Origin: an uncultured Alphaproteobacteria bacterium
GTDB taxonomy: Bacteria; Pseudomonadota; Alphaproteobacteria; RF32; CAG-239
Direction: 5' to 3'
Assembly (NCBI GenBank): GCA_934255405.1
Contig: CAKQNT010000009.1
Coordinates: 1 to 64,000 of the forward strand
Length of the DNA stretch: 64,000 nucleotides
Shown piece by piece: positions 9,545 to 19,394 of the stretch. A program made the translations under genes and the position numbers. Every line of letters begins with the position of its first letter. Within the stretch, counting starts at the first letter, position 1. The notes beneath the pieces were generated by a model that saw only the letters and a list, made by a program, of their open reading frames with translations, searched no databases and had not been told where the DNA came from.

Positions 9545-9629
9545 GTCGTTCCCTAGAATCTGAAATCTGATTTTGGATATAGTTTATAACGGCAGGCATA
9601 ATAAGTGGTTAACATCAGCGTTAAGACAC

Positions 9630-9656
9630 AAAAAAAGCTCCGAATAAATCGGAGCT
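9630..9656 (-). terminator. Terminator downstream of tRNA-Leu
   Basis: An 8-bp stem AGCTCCGA/TCGGAGCT (9636-9643 and 9649-9656) with a 5-base loop is followed on the minus strand by a T-run. It lies a few bases beyond the tRNA 3' end. Confidence 0.75.
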
Positions 9657-9662
9657 AATAAA

Positions 9663-9748
9663 TGGTAGGGGTAGTCAGACTTGAACTGACACGGCCTGAG
9701 GCCACAAGATTTTGAGTCTAGCGCGTCTACCAGTTCCGCCATACCCCC
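9663..9748 (-). tRNA. tRNA-Leu (CAA)
   Basis: The 86-nt minus-strand transcript begins GGGGGTATGGCGGAACTGG and ends in an encoded CCA (9665-9663). The anticodon loop reads CTCAAAA with anticodon CAA. The long variable arm (TTGTGGCCTCAGGCCGTG region) is typical of tRNA-Leu. The T-arm contains GTTCAAGTC. Confidence 0.95.
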
Positions 9749-9848
9749 ATATCATTGTGAGTGAATAGATAATCTATTTAATCTTTTCAGTCAACAACTT
9801 TTTTTAATCAAATGCATTTTTTTTATTTTTTGCCGTAAATTCTTCCGG

Positions 9849-10223
9849 TTATTGAGCATCTGCTCCGTCTCCGGACAGCCCTTTGGCAATATTCATATTA
9901 ATGCTTATCAGAGCGTTTAGTTTTTCAGGCGCAGGATTTGCCATCACGTCAACAGTTCTTTTGAAAACAAATACAGCCAGCGACAAGATATTTCTTTTTA
10001 TTTCTGCAGGCTGCGGGCAGTCTTCCTCGTTCATGGCAGAAGCAATAATAGCCCATAGTTTGCGGTTTTTTTCTAAAGCCTCTTCAAGCTCACCTTTGCG
10101 CTCTTCCCAATGCTCTTTAATAAGATTCAGCCCAGAAGCTGTTCTTATCAAAGCGCGGCTCTCAAGCTCCGATTCTTTCATACCGGATACTTCATTCTGC
10201 GCATAACTCCGTGAGAGGTCCAT
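9849..10223 (-). CDS. flaF: Flagellar biosynthesis regulator FlaF
   Basis: FlaF is an alphaproteobacterial factor that couples flagellin synthesis and secretion to flagellum assembly, acting with FlbT and flagellin. The 124-residue helical protein contains the family features: ESELESRALIRTASGL, KNRKLWAIIAS, the ILSLAVFVFKRTVDVM helix, and the terminal LISINMNIAKGL. An AAGGA site precedes the ATG at 10223-10221. No flagellar gene is adjacent; the flagellin at the left window edge is about 9 kb away. The call depends on whole-length family resemblance and is fairly secure. Confidence 0.85.
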   Translation of the reverse strand: MDLSRSYAQNEVSGMKESELESRALIRTASGLNLIKEHWEERKGELEEALEKNRKLWAIIASAMNEEDCPQPAEIKRNILSLAVFVFKRTVDVMANPAPEKLNALISINMNIAKGLSGDGADAQ

Positions 10224-10338
10224 ATCTGTTTATATCCTTATTGAAAATAAAAGTTTTCTTAATACAATTACGTTAGTATAATAGTAACTTAAAGTTACCG
10301 AAAGGTAAAGAACAAAACGAAATTCATAGGAATATTTA

Positions 10339-11205
10339 ATGAAAAAAGCCCTATTTTCAAGTATTATAATCGGATTATCCCTGATTTGGGCCGCATCCGG
10401 CTCGGCATTTGTCCGCTATGAAGATAAACACCCGCAAAAAGTAAGAGAAGTGAGAATCACCGGCTTTATAGACTATGCTCCGTTTGGCTATACCGAACAC
10501 CCTGAGCGGCCTTTGTACGGCAAATTTTATACCGTCTTTCAGCCGATGATTGATACTCTGCAGCAGGAAAACAATCTGAAAATTCTCTATGAACTTTCTA
10601 AACGCGACTTTCCGGCACAAGTGCAAGATGCGCGTCAGGGCAAGGTAGATATTGTGTTGGGAGCATATCATGACACGGAATTGTTCAAAGGACTACAACT
10701 TATTTATCCGGCAGCTCTGGTAAATCCGATTACAATTTTTATGTTGCCGAATCGGATTAACGAAATAAAGACATTAGACGACTTAAAAAAGCTTAAAGGA
10801 GTGCGAACCTCTAGAGAACAATACACCGACTTTGTGGAAAACCAACTTAAAGCTTATGAAATTGAAACTGTCGACAATTCTTATGATATGTTTGAGAGGT
10901 TGTTCACAAAAAAGGCGGACTATATTGTTATCAGCCAATATTATGGTATGGTTGAGGCTTCAAAACTCGGTATCCGTAATCAAATCAGCATTGCCAAGCA
11001 GACTATTTGGCAAGTACCGATGTTTATTGGCATTTCCAAACTTTCTAAAGAACGCAAAATGCTGAGCCAAAAGCTGACCAGATATTTGGAGGAGCCAAAG
11101 AATCGGGAGCTGCTGATGCAGAATCTGATTAGGATTGTAAACGAAGCGGAAATTGCCGCACAGGGACTTGTGCCGCCAACTTTCGGGCTTGAACAAAAAC
11201 AATAA
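10339..11205 (+). CDS. Periplasmic solute-binding protein, family 3
   Basis: This 288-residue secreted protein has a signal peptide (KKALFSSIIIGLSLIWAASG, probably cleaved after SGSA near residue 23). A bilobal SBP_bac_3 fold follows: GFIDYAPFGY at the first lobe, DARQGKVDIVLGAYHDTE in the ligand-cleft region, and LDDLKKLKGVRTSREQYTD at the second lobe. Such proteins bind amino acids or other small solutes for ABC importers. No permease or ATPase gene is next to it, so it may be an orphan binding protein. The ligand cannot be told. A GGAATA site precedes the ATG. Confidence 0.8.
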   Translation: MKKALFSSIIIGLSLIWAASGSAFVRYEDKHPQKVREVRITGFIDYAPFGYTEHPERPLYGKFYTVFQPMIDTLQQENNLKILYELSKRDFPAQVQDARQGKVDIVLGAYHDTELFKGLQLIYPAALVNPITIFMLPNRINEIKTLDDLKKLKGVRTSREQYTDFVENQLKAYEIETVDNSYDMFERLFTKKADYIVISQYYGMVEASKLGIRNQISIAKQTIWQVPMFIGISKLSKERKMLSQKLTRYLEEPKNRELLMQNLIRIVNEAEIAAQGLVPPTFGLEQKQ

Positions 11206-11266
11206 GCGGCTTGACCTTTGAGCGGAATAGATTAATATTGTTTATGAATGTTAGAGGTTTTTGAAA

Positions 11267-11932
11267 ATGGTTTTGTTGGTTCATCATCCGGTTTCGCCGC
11301 ACTCGCGCAAAATTCGCCTGCAAATGGGAGAGAAGAAAATGCTCTTTTTCCTGCGGGAGGAAGAGCCATGGAAACTCTCGGAAGAAATTTATAAACTTAA
11401 TCCGGCCGGTGAACTGCCGATATTTGTCAGTGATGGTAATACTATAGCCGGACACTATGCCATTAGCGAATATCTGGAAGAAATATCTCAAGATGTTTCG
11501 CTTATATTCGGCGAGCCCAAGCAAAAGGCAGAAATCAGACGGCTGACCGATTGGTTTGATAACAAATTCTATCGCGAAGTGTATCGCAATATAGTGTTTG
11601 AAAAAGTGCACAAACGCTTTGCTAACGGCAGTGCTCCAGATTCACGCATCCTCAAGACCGGACTGAACAACCTTATCTATCATTTGGAATATATTGAATG
11701 GCTGTTGGACAGAAGACAATATCTGGCAACCGATCAGTTGACATTGGCAGACCTGTCCGCGGCGGCACAGATTTCTATTGTGGATTATCTGGGCAGCGTG
11801 CCGTGGGAGAGCTTTAAGAATGCCAAAATATGGTATTCCAAAATTAAATCGCGGCCGGCGTTTAAGGATCTTCTTAAGGATAATATCAAAGGAATCCTGC
11901 CGGCAAAGAACTATGCCAATTTAGACTTTTAG
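11267..11932 (+). CDS. Glutathione S-transferase family protein
   Basis: The protein has 221 residues from the ATG at 11267, supported by an AGAGG site ten bases upstream; a TTG two codons earlier is less likely. An N-terminal thioredoxin-like domain opens MVLLVHHPVSPHSRKIRLQM and includes the cis-proline segment GELPIF (about 51-56) and the glutathione-contacting AGHYAISEYL. The C-terminal all-helical domain contains QLTLADLSAAAQISIVDYL, the conserved N-capping box region of GSTs. No Cys is present at the usual redox position, and Ser or His may serve. It probably handles glutathione conjugation or maintenance, with unknown substrate. Confidence 0.86.
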   Translation: MVLLVHHPVSPHSRKIRLQMGEKKMLFFLREEEPWKLSEEIYKLNPAGELPIFVSDGNTIAGHYAISEYLEEISQDVSLIFGEPKQKAEIRRLTDWFDNKFYREVYRNIVFEKVHKRFANGSAPDSRILKTGLNNLIYHLEYIEWLLDRRQYLATDQLTLADLSAAAQISIVDYLGSVPWESFKNAKIWYSKIKSRPAFKDLLKDNIKGILPAKNYANLDF

Positions 11933-11942
11933 GATAGCGCCA

Positions 11943-12395
11943 ATGAATAAAAGAATCTATGCCCTTGCAGTCTGCCTAATGATAAGCTCATGCGCGGTGA
12001 TGTCCGGCGGCGAAGGTCAGGTTGTGTATCATTGGGAGAAGCCCTATACCGGCGTGGAAAAATTTTCCCGCGACCATGCCGAGTGTCTGATGGAAGCCAA
12101 AACTTTCAGCCTATTGCCCGACTTTAGAGTATGGTTCTATTCTGAGGAAACCAAGCTTAACACCCGCGCGGACTGGAAGTCTTCAAGCGGAATTTGGGCA
12201 ACATACGTGCCCTACCCCGGAGCACAGCCGTTGATTGTTAATTCCCGCCATGATGACAAAGATATGAATCCGGCAAAGTATAGCGCTTGTATGCGGGCAA
12301 AATATTATGAAAAACGGACGCACGATATTCCGGAGATTACTAATATAAACCTCTATAGGAGAGATGCGCACTTCTGGTCCAAGTGGTTTGAATAG
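11943..12395 (+). CDS. Hypothetical lipoprotein
   Basis: The 150-residue protein is led by MNKRIYALAVCLMISSCAV, a lipoprotein signal with lipobox ISSC, so Cys17 would be lipidated. The mature part is short, aromatic-rich and has scattered cysteines (CLMEA, SACMRA). No known domain was recognised. It starts 10 bases after the GST stop with a short gap containing AGGA, so the two may be cotranscribed. Its last 43 bases overlap the 3' end of the convergent RND outer-membrane gene. Confidence 0.7.
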   Translation: MNKRIYALAVCLMISSCAVMSGGEGQVVYHWEKPYTGVEKFSRDHAECLMEAKTFSLLPDFRVWFYSEETKLNTRADWKSSSGIWATYVPYPGAQPLIVNSRHDDKDMNPAKYSACMRAKYYEKRTHDIPEITNINLYRRDAHFWSKWFE

Positions 12396-13786
12396 CCGCC
12401 TCCGATTGCTTTGTAAAACGCGATAATGTTTTGATAAACAGCAGCATTGCTGGCTACCAACGTGTTTTGCGAATTGAGCAGGTTTTGCTGCGAGGTAAGA
12501 ACTTCTGAAAAACTCAACAAACCTTCACGATATTTGCGCAAAGTCAGGTCCGCCACTTGGGCCTGCGCCGTTTGCGCCTGACGCGCGCTCTGATTGTTTT
12601 CCTGATTCCGCCGCAGCGAAACTATGGCATTGCGAATCTCGGCAGATGCCTCCAGCAAACCGGATTTGTAAAGCTGGAGTTGCTCTTTGGTCAATGACTT
12701 TTGCAGTTCTATATTATTGTATAAAGCGCCCCAACGAAACAGCGGCAAATTGACAGATGGGGCAAAGGCATAAGCGCTGCTGCCGGAACTTATCAGATTG
12801 CCGGAACTGCGTGAACGATAGCCTACAAAACTGCTCAAACTTACTGAGGGAAAAATCTCGGCAACAGCGCGGCCGATTTGGGCATTTTGCGAAATGAGCT
12901 GATTTTCCAAAACCCGAATATCCGGCCGATTGCGCAACACACTTATTGGCAAATCATATAATTTTTGCGTATCAAAAACATATTTTTGGGCAGTCAAATT
13001 ATGTTCCGGATCAGATAATGTTTCATCCAGCAATCCGGCCAGCCGTCCGGTTAAAATCGCCAAAGAATTTTTATAGCTCTCAACCTGAATTGCCAGTGCC
13101 GGAATTTGCTGTTTGGTGGTGCTGAGTAGATATTCAGCCTGATTTAGGGCTACGCTGTCTGTTAATCCGGCCGTGTATTTACGCTTTACCAAATTATAAA
13201 TATCTTCCTGCAGGCGCAGATTATTTTGCGCCAAACGCAATTGCTCCTGAGCCTGCCGCAGACTTATGTAATTGCCGGCGATTTCGGCAGTCAGGACAAG
13301 ACGGACATTTTCCAAATTGGCGCCGGCTGCTTTTACCATTGCCAAAGAACTTTCGGTCAGGCGTCGTCCACCGCCCCAGATATCAAGTTCCCAAGCCGAA
13401 TCGACGGCGGCCTGATAATAATCATCTTGCGGTTGCAATGTGCTGTAGTTCTTGCTCACTTTGCTTTTGTTGTATGTGCCGGCGGCATCAAGGGTCGGAA
13501 AATTCTGCACCAGATTTATGCGCAAGTTTTGCCGCGACTGAACAAGCTTTTGGCGGGCGGCTTCTACCGTGGGACTGTATTCCAAACCGCGGGCAATCAG
13601 GCTGTTGAGCACGGGGTCATTAAATTGTTTGTACCATTCAAGACTAACCGGCTTTTCTGTTCCGCTAAGCTGTAATGAAGATTTGACGTCTGCGGTTGGG
13701 AAAAACTGCGGACGTTTATAATCAGGGCCAACCATACATGATGAAAGCAGCAGTATCGAAAACAACAAAATATTTTTAATTTGCAT
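12353..13786 (-). CDS. RND efflux outer-membrane lipoprotein, NodT/TolC family
   Basis: This is the outer-membrane exit duct of the tripartite pump encoded upstream. The 477-residue protein starts at MQIKNILLFSILLLSSCMVG with lipobox LSSC and the family motif GPDYKRP directly after it. Two outer-membrane efflux repeats follow (about 60-260 and 270-460), including YDLPISVLRNRPDIRVLE and the ending FYKAIGGGY. An in-frame upstream extension is rejected because GGAGGT sits 7 bases before 13786. The start lies 11 bases inside the permease gene end, so translation is coupled. The 3' end overlaps the convergent lipoprotein gene by 43 bases. Confidence 0.92.
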   Translation of the reverse strand: MQIKNILLFSILLLSSCMVGPDYKRPQFFPTADVKSSLQLSGTEKPVSLEWYKQFNDPVLNSLIARGLEYSPTVEAARQKLVQSRQNLRINLVQNFPTLDAAGTYNKSKVSKNYSTLQPQDDYYQAAVDSAWELDIWGGGRRLTESSLAMVKAAGANLENVRLVLTAEIAGNYISLRQAQEQLRLAQNNLRLQEDIYNLVKRKYTAGLTDSVALNQAEYLLSTTKQQIPALAIQVESYKNSLAILTGRLAGLLDETLSDPEHNLTAQKYVFDTQKLYDLPISVLRNRPDIRVLENQLISQNAQIGRAVAEIFPSVSLSSFVGYRSRSSGNLISSGSSAYAFAPSVNLPLFRWGALYNNIELQKSLTKEQLQLYKSGLLEASAEIRNAIVSLRRNQENNQSARQAQTAQAQVADLTLRKYREGLLSFSEVLTSQQNLLNSQNTLVASNAAVYQNIIAFYKAIGGGYSNHLDQKCASLL

Positions 13787-16700
13787 GCTTGGCACCTCCG
13801 CTCTTTTTTCTTTGCCAGCTCCATTCCTTGAGGCTCTCAAACACGGCAAACAACGCCGGAATAAAGATAATACCGACAAAAGTGGCGGCAATCATACCAA
13901 AAAATACTGAGGTTCCAATGGCAATCTGACTTGAAGCTCCGGCGCCGGTGGCAATAATCATCGGGAAAACTCCCAAAATAAATGTAAGCGCGGTCATAAG
14001 CACAGCTCGAAATCTCTCGCCGGCGCCTTTTTCGGAGGCCTCCTGAATAGAAGCCCCCTGCTCGCGATAGGCTTTGGTGAACTCAACAATCAATATGGCA
14101 TTTTTGGCCGCCAGACCAATCAACATTATCAGTCCCAGCTGGGCATAGATGCTGAGCGCCTGCCCCATGAAGTGCAACCCGATAATTGCTCCCAAAACGG
14201 CAAAAACCGTGGAAAACATAACAGCAAAAGCCAGCATCCAGCTTTCATACAAAGCAACTAAAAATAAATAACAAAACAACAGCGCCAGAGCAATCAGAAA
14301 TGCGGCTAATCCGGCTGCCTCAACTTCCTGCAAGCTCAAACCTGTCCAAGCAATGCCGTAATCCGCCGGCAGTATCTGCTGCACCATTGAGCGAACAGCG
14401 TCTATCGCCGTGCCGGTACTGACGTCTTCTGCAGCTTGCGCAGTAATCGGCGCGGTAGTGTATTGGTTGTAGCGATATATTATTTTGGAAGAAAGGGTGG
14501 TGTGGACATCGGCAAAACTGCGTACCCGTACCAACTGCCCAGTGGTAGAACGGACGTAGAGATTTTGCACATCTTCAATATTGCGGCGATAGGGAAAATC
14601 AGCCTGAACAATAACCTTATTTACCTGACCGGAAAGTGTGATGTTATTGACATATCTGGAGCCAAGATTATTGGACAAAGCCTCAAATAAATCAGCTACC
14701 GAAATTTTGTAGCTCTCCAGTTTGGTGCGGTCTATATCCAAATAAATATGCGGAGTGTCGGCGGTAAAAGTGCTAAAAGCGTATGCTATATCTGGCGAAG
14801 TATTTAACCCCTGCAAAAATTTTTCCAACCAGCCAAACAATTCTGTCGGAGTAACGTTTCCATTAAGAGCATTTAACTGCAATGAAAGACCATTACTCTG
14901 CCCGATGCCGGGGATAGACGGAGGGGCAAAAAAGTTTACCTCGGCATTAGCAACATGGCTGAATTTCTGCGATAATTTAGAAGTTAGCGCTTCTATGGAG
15001 AGTTTTTTTGACGTGCGCTCATCCCAAGGCTGCAAGCCAATTACTCCGAGCGCCACATTTTCTCCGCTACCACCCAAAAGCGAATATCCGGCTACAGAAA
15101 TAAAATATTTGATACCTTCGGTTTTGAGCGCCGCGGTCGAAACATCAGCCAGCACCTGATTAGTCTGATTGATGGTGGCGGTTTCATCCAATTGAACATT
15201 GGCAAATATAATACCTTGATCTTCTTCCGGTAAAAATGAAGTTGCCGTAAACTTGAAACCTAAAATTACCACTGCAATGGTTGCCAACACTGCCAAAGCC
15301 GTAACCTTAAGCCGCGCCGAAAACCAACTGACAACCTGCAGATATCGGGATTTGAAATAATCAATAGTTTCATCAAACCATTTGAAGAATCCGTGGGCAG
15401 ACTTTTTTTCTTCTCCGCTCAAAAATATAGCGCACAAAGCCGGAGACAGAGTAAGAGCATTGAATGCCGAAAACACCACCGCCGTAGCAATGGTAACGGC
15501 AAATTGTTGATATATTTTGCCGGTAATGCCAGCCATAAGCCCTACCGGAATAAAGATAGAGAGCAAAACAAAGGTTGTGGCGATGATGGCGCTGGCAATC
15601 TGTTTCATGGCTTTGACGGAAGCCGCTTTGGCATCTAGTTTTTCATTGACCATCAGATATTCTACCCGTTCCACCACAATAATGGCATCATCTACCACCA
15701 GACCAATAGCCAAAATCATGGCGAACAAGGTTAGAATATTGATGTCAAAACCTAAAGCATATATCACCGCAAAAGTAGCAATCAGCGAAACCGGAATTGT
15801 AATCAGCGGAATAAGCGTGGTTCTTACCTTTTGCAAAAAAACATAAGTTACGAGCACCACCAAAGAAAAAGTAATGACCAGCGTTTCTATAATACTCTGA
15901 ATGGAAGAACGAACATAATCCGTAGAATCGTAAGCAACCTTAAATTCAATATCATCAGGAAAAGTTTTGCTCAATTTTTCTATCTCGGCATAAACACTGT
16001 CCATAATGTCCAGCGAATTGGAACCAGGGGTTTGGCTCAAGCCGATAATAACTGCCGGAGCATTGTCATAATGAGCGCTCAAGGCATAAGAATCCGCGCC
16101 AAACTCCACTCTGGCAATATCTTTGAGCCGCACAACACCCCCGTTTGGAGAAGTGGTGATAATGATGTTCTTAAAATCATCTGTGCTATTGAGCAGTCCT
16201 TTGGTCATAAGCGAAAGCACCAACGCGGTATTATCGGAACTGGGAGCCGAGCCCACCGCCCCGATTGAGGCTTGAACGTTTTGGGTGGCAATGGCATTAA
16301 CAACATCGGAACTACTTAGCCCCAACGAAGCCAGTTTATCGGGATTGAGCCACACGCGCACCGAATATTGCGGGCCATAAATATTTACATCGCCAACACC
16401 TTCTATCCGCGCCAGAGGATTCTGGATATTGGTATAGGCAAAATTGCTCAAATATAAGTCATTGTATGTTTTATTGGGCGAGCGCAAAACCAACATTCCT
16501 AAAATATTGGACATTTGAGTTGTGACCTCCAGCCCTTGTTTATTGACCATATCCGGCAACTGAGAGCTTACCTGCTGGAGGCGGTTTTGCACTTTTACCT
16601 GCGCAATATCGGGATCGGTGCCGACATTAAAAGTAATGGTAAGAGTATAGGAGCCGTTATCATCAGAAGTGGAAGACATATATAGCATATCTTCAATACC

Positions 16701-16913
16701 GTTAATTTTGTTTTCTATTGGCACGGCAACCGTATCTACCAGCACTTGAGCATTGGCTCCGGGGTATGTGGTTTTAACCACAATCTGCGGCGGAATAATC
16801 TGCGGATATTGAGAAATCGGAAGCACGGCAATTGCCAACAGCCCAAGCAGAATCATAATAATAGAAATCACGCCGGCGAATCTGGGTTTATCGATAAAAT
16901 ATTGTGAAAACAT
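13776..16913 (-). CDS. RND multidrug efflux permease, HAE1/AcrB type
   Basis: This is the inner-membrane proton-driven pump subunit: 1045 residues, normal for AcrB/MexB. The first membrane helix is followed by ISQYPQIIPPQIVVKTTYPG, a hallmark opening. The proton-relay aspartates are in GLVVDDAIIVVERVEYL (Asp408 and Asp409), and the matching lysine lies in AAKNAILIVEF of helix 10. Large periplasmic loops occur between helices 1-2 and 7-8. It is hydrophobic-drug type, not a metal exporter. It overlaps the adaptor gene by one base and the outer-membrane gene by 11, forming one operon with no adjacent regulator gene. Confidence 0.96.
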   Translation of the reverse strand: MFSQYFIDKPRFAGVISIIMILLGLLAIAVLPISQYPQIIPPQIVVKTTYPGANAQVLVDTVAVPIENKINGIEDMLYMSSTSDDNGSYTLTITFNVGTDPDIAQVKVQNRLQQVSSQLPDMVNKQGLEVTTQMSNILGMLVLRSPNKTYNDLYLSNFAYTNIQNPLARIEGVGDVNIYGPQYSVRVWLNPDKLASLGLSSSDVVNAIATQNVQASIGAVGSAPSSDNTALVLSLMTKGLLNSTDDFKNIIITTSPNGGVVRLKDIARVEFGADSYALSAHYDNAPAVIIGLSQTPGSNSLDIMDSVYAEIEKLSKTFPDDIEFKVAYDSTDYVRSSIQSIIETLVITFSLVVLVTYVFLQKVRTTLIPLITIPVSLIATFAVIYALGFDINILTLFAMILAIGLVVDDAIIVVERVEYLMVNEKLDAKAASVKAMKQIASAIIATTFVLLSIFIPVGLMAGITGKIYQQFAVTIATAVVFSAFNALTLSPALCAIFLSGEEKKSAHGFFKWFDETIDYFKSRYLQVVSWFSARLKVTALAVLATIAVVILGFKFTATSFLPEEDQGIIFANVQLDETATINQTNQVLADVSTAALKTEGIKYFISVAGYSLLGGSGENVALGVIGLQPWDERTSKKLSIEALTSKLSQKFSHVANAEVNFFAPPSIPGIGQSNGLSLQLNALNGNVTPTELFGWLEKFLQGLNTSPDIAYAFSTFTADTPHIYLDIDRTKLESYKISVADLFEALSNNLGSRYVNNITLSGQVNKVIVQADFPYRRNIEDVQNLYVRSTTGQLVRVRSFADVHTTLSSKIIYRYNQYTTAPITAQAAEDVSTGTAIDAVRSMVQQILPADYGIAWTGLSLQEVEAAGLAAFLIALALLFCYLFLVALYESWMLAFAVMFSTVFAVLGAIIGLHFMGQALSIYAQLGLIMLIGLAAKNAILIVEFTKAYREQGASIQEASEKGAGERFRAVLMTALTFILGVFPMIIATGAGASSQIAIGTSVFFGMIAATFVGIIFIPALFAVFESLKEWSWQRKKSGGAKHAN

Positions 16914-18043
16914 CAGCTGTTCTCCGCGGCAACTTTGATTTTGACAGTGGCGTCTGGGGCAATAGTGCCGACCTTGTCAATGACCAGATAATCGTCTTGA
17001 GCAAATTGGTTATTTACAACATAAAATCCATTCTCTTCACCGATGATTTTAAGCGGAACTTTGCGTAGCCGGTTGTTGTTTGCCACATAAACAAATGCCC
17101 CTTCCGGTGACAGAGAGACATAATTTTGGCGCAGGGCATATCCGCCTATGACCATTCTTTCAACCAAAACATCGACATAGGCGTCCGGCATAAGCTTGCG
17201 TTCAGAGTTGGCAAAATCGGCATACACGGCCACAGAACCGGTGCCTTTCTCCTGCGCATTGTCAATGTATTTAAACTCTCCCGTCTTTTGATACAGCGAA
17301 CCATCGGCAAGTTTGAGGCGAATAAGCTCACCGGCAAACAAAGGCTGCCCGTTCTGCCTAGAAACGGCGTTCAGATACTCTTTGTCAGAAAGTGCAAAAA
17401 CCACACGGATAGGATTGTATTGCACAATGGAAAGCAGCGGTGAACCGGCCGGCGCCACATAGTTGCCTTTGGTTAGGCTGACATTGCCGACAACGCCATC
17501 GATTGAGGCCTGTAAAACAGTGTAGTCATACAAAACTTGCGCCTTGGCCTCTTCGGCCTTAGCTTGCTCCACCGCGGCCAACGCGCTCAGGTATCCGGCT
17601 TTGGCGCTGTCCTGCTCAGACGCTGAAATCGCTTTGGCGCCAGCCTTTTTAATCCGCTCATAATAAGCCCTGGCATTGGCAAAATCAGCTTGAGCTTTGG
17701 TAACCGCCGCTTTGGCGGCATTGAGCGCCGCCTTGTATTCGCGCTGATCTATTAAAAGCAGATTGTCTCCGGCGCGCACCTCCTGCCCGCCCTCAACCCA
17801 GACATCTTCAATATAGCCGCTGACATTGGGCACCAAATCGACTGATTTTATTGGAATGACATAGCCAACATAAGATGAAGTTATGGTAATATCTTCTGGC
17901 TTGAGCGGCAAAACGTTGAAAACCGGTTCTTGCGCAGCCGGCACTGCCGAATCGGCAGTTTTCAGATTTATGACAGCGCACACTGCCGCAACTGCCGCGA
18001 ATCCGAGTATCGGCGCCAAACGGTTGATTTTTACGGAGGGCAT
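16913..18043 (-). CDS. RND efflux periplasmic adaptor (membrane fusion protein)
   Basis: The 376-residue protein links the permease to the outer-membrane duct. An N-terminal membrane anchor or signal (about 9-25) is followed by a beta-barrel/lipoyl segment (VDLVPNVSGYIEDVWVEGG), an alpha-helical hairpin (about 105-170, rich in A, K and E) and the second lipoyl half (ASIDGVVGNVSLTKGNYV). This is the AcrA/MexA layout. It is the first gene of the three-gene pump operon. A GAGGAG ribosome site precedes the ATG at 18043-18041. There is no lipobox, so it is probably anchored by its N-terminal helix. Confidence 0.93.
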   Translation of the reverse strand: MPSVKINRLAPILGFAAVAAVCAVINLKTADSAVPAAQEPVFNVLPLKPEDITITSSYVGYVIPIKSVDLVPNVSGYIEDVWVEGGQEVRAGDNLLLIDQREYKAALNAAKAAVTKAQADFANARAYYERIKKAGAKAISASEQDSAKAGYLSALAAVEQAKAEEAKAQVLYDYTVLQASIDGVVGNVSLTKGNYVAPAGSPLLSIVQYNPIRVVFALSDKEYLNAVSRQNGQPLFAGELIRLKLADGSLYQKTGEFKYIDNAQEKGTGSVAVYADFANSERKLMPDAYVDVLVERMVIGGYALRQNYVSLSPEGAFVYVANNNRLRKVPLKIIGEENGFYVVNNQFAQDDYLVIDKVGTIAPDATVKIKVAAENS

Positions 18044-18204
18044 CTTTTTCTCCTCAAATATTAGCTTGAAAATTTAAATAATCGGCAGAGCGGCTAATTC
18101 AATACGGCTAATGTTGTTTATGCCTGATGTTTTTTGCTTGGAGGAAAATAAAATTTGTTGTATGTTAGGCGAAGTTTTGTTTTTTATTAAGGGTATATGC
18201 AATA

Positions 18205-19362
18205 ATGACTAAAAATCAAAAAGTTGAACCGGTTGTTTTACAAGTATTGCCGGAATTGGAAACCGGCGGCGTGGAGCTGGGCACAGTTGAAATTGCCACC
18301 GCACTGCAAAATGCCGGAATCAAAAACTTTGTAGCCTCTCAGGGTGGAAGACTGACCAGAGAATTAAGCAAGAACAACATTGAGCATCTGGTCTTGCCGC
18401 TTAAAACCAAAAATATATTCAAAATGCGTAAAAATGCCGATGCTCTGGCCGAGTTTATCAAAAAAAACGGCATTAATATTGTGCACGCCCGTTCCCGCGC
18501 TCCGGCTTGGAGCGCATATTGGGCGGCCAAAAAAGCCGGTGTTCATTATATGACAACATTCCATGGCACCTATGGTCTCGGCCCTTGGGGAATCAAAAAA
18601 GTATATAACAAAATTATGACATTTGGCGAAAGAGTTATTGTTATCTCCAGTCATATCAAAAACCATGTGTTGAAAAATTATCCGCATGCCGAAGAAGGAA
18701 AACTGCGGATGATTCACCGCTGTGTGGATATTGATAAGTTTGACCCCGCCAAAGTGTCGCAAGAGCGAATTATTAAGGCAGTCAAGGAATATAACATCCC
18801 CGAAGACAAACCGGTCTTGACCCTGATTGGACGAGTCACCCGTTGGAAAGGCCAGCACATGCTGGTGGAAGCGCTCTCTAAAATGAAACACACCAATTGT
18901 TATTGCGTTATTGCCGGCGATGATCAGGGACGCGTAAACTATGTGGATGAGATTAAATCTTTGGCCAAAAGGCTCAAAGTCGACAACCGCATAGGATTTT
19001 ATGGCAAAGTGCTTGATCCGCAGGCGCTGATGCAGGTTTCTACCGTTGTGCTCTCCACCGCGATTGAACCAGAAGCATTCGGGCGGATTTCTATTGAAGG
19101 GCAGGCTATGGGCAAAATTGTAGTTGCCTCTAATATCGGCGGTTCTTTAGACACTATTCAAGACGGAATAACCGGCAAGCTCTACAAGAGCGATGACAGC
19201 CAATCTTTGGCAGATGCTTTGGATTGGGCACTTAACCTTTCTGAAGCGCAAAAAGAAAAAATCGTCAAAGCCGGCGTAAAAAATGTAAAAGACAACTTCA
19301 CAAAACAAATTATGTGTGATAAAACAATTGCTGTCTATCGTGAATTGGTAGAACAAAAATAA
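18205..19362 (+). CDS. Glycosyltransferase family 4
   Basis: This 385-residue retaining GT-B glycosyltransferase probably acts at the inner face of the membrane in envelope polysaccharide or LPS assembly. The N-terminal domain has the acceptor-side loop LPELETGGVELGTVEIA and the NIVHARSRAPAWSAYWA segment. The C-terminal domain has LTLIGRVTRWKGQHML and the nucleotide-sugar motif EPEAFGRISIEGQAMG (E-x7-E type). Sugar and acceptor are unknown. It is followed after 32 bases by thrS on the same strand, so the two may share a transcript. Confidence 0.9.
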   Translation: MTKNQKVEPVVLQVLPELETGGVELGTVEIATALQNAGIKNFVASQGGRLTRELSKNNIEHLVLPLKTKNIFKMRKNADALAEFIKKNGINIVHARSRAPAWSAYWAAKKAGVHYMTTFHGTYGLGPWGIKKVYNKIMTFGERVIVISSHIKNHVLKNYPHAEEGKLRMIHRCVDIDKFDPAKVSQERIIKAVKEYNIPEDKPVLTLIGRVTRWKGQHMLVEALSKMKHTNCYCVIAGDDQGRVNYVDEIKSLAKRLKVDNRIGFYGKVLDPQALMQVSTVVLSTAIEPEAFGRISIEGQAMGKIVVASNIGGSLDTIQDGITGKLYKSDDSQSLADALDWALNLSEAQKEKIVKAGVKNVKDNFTKQIMCDKTIAVYRELVEQK

Positions 19363-19394
19363 AAACTTAGGATAAAATAAAAGGAATATTTAAT

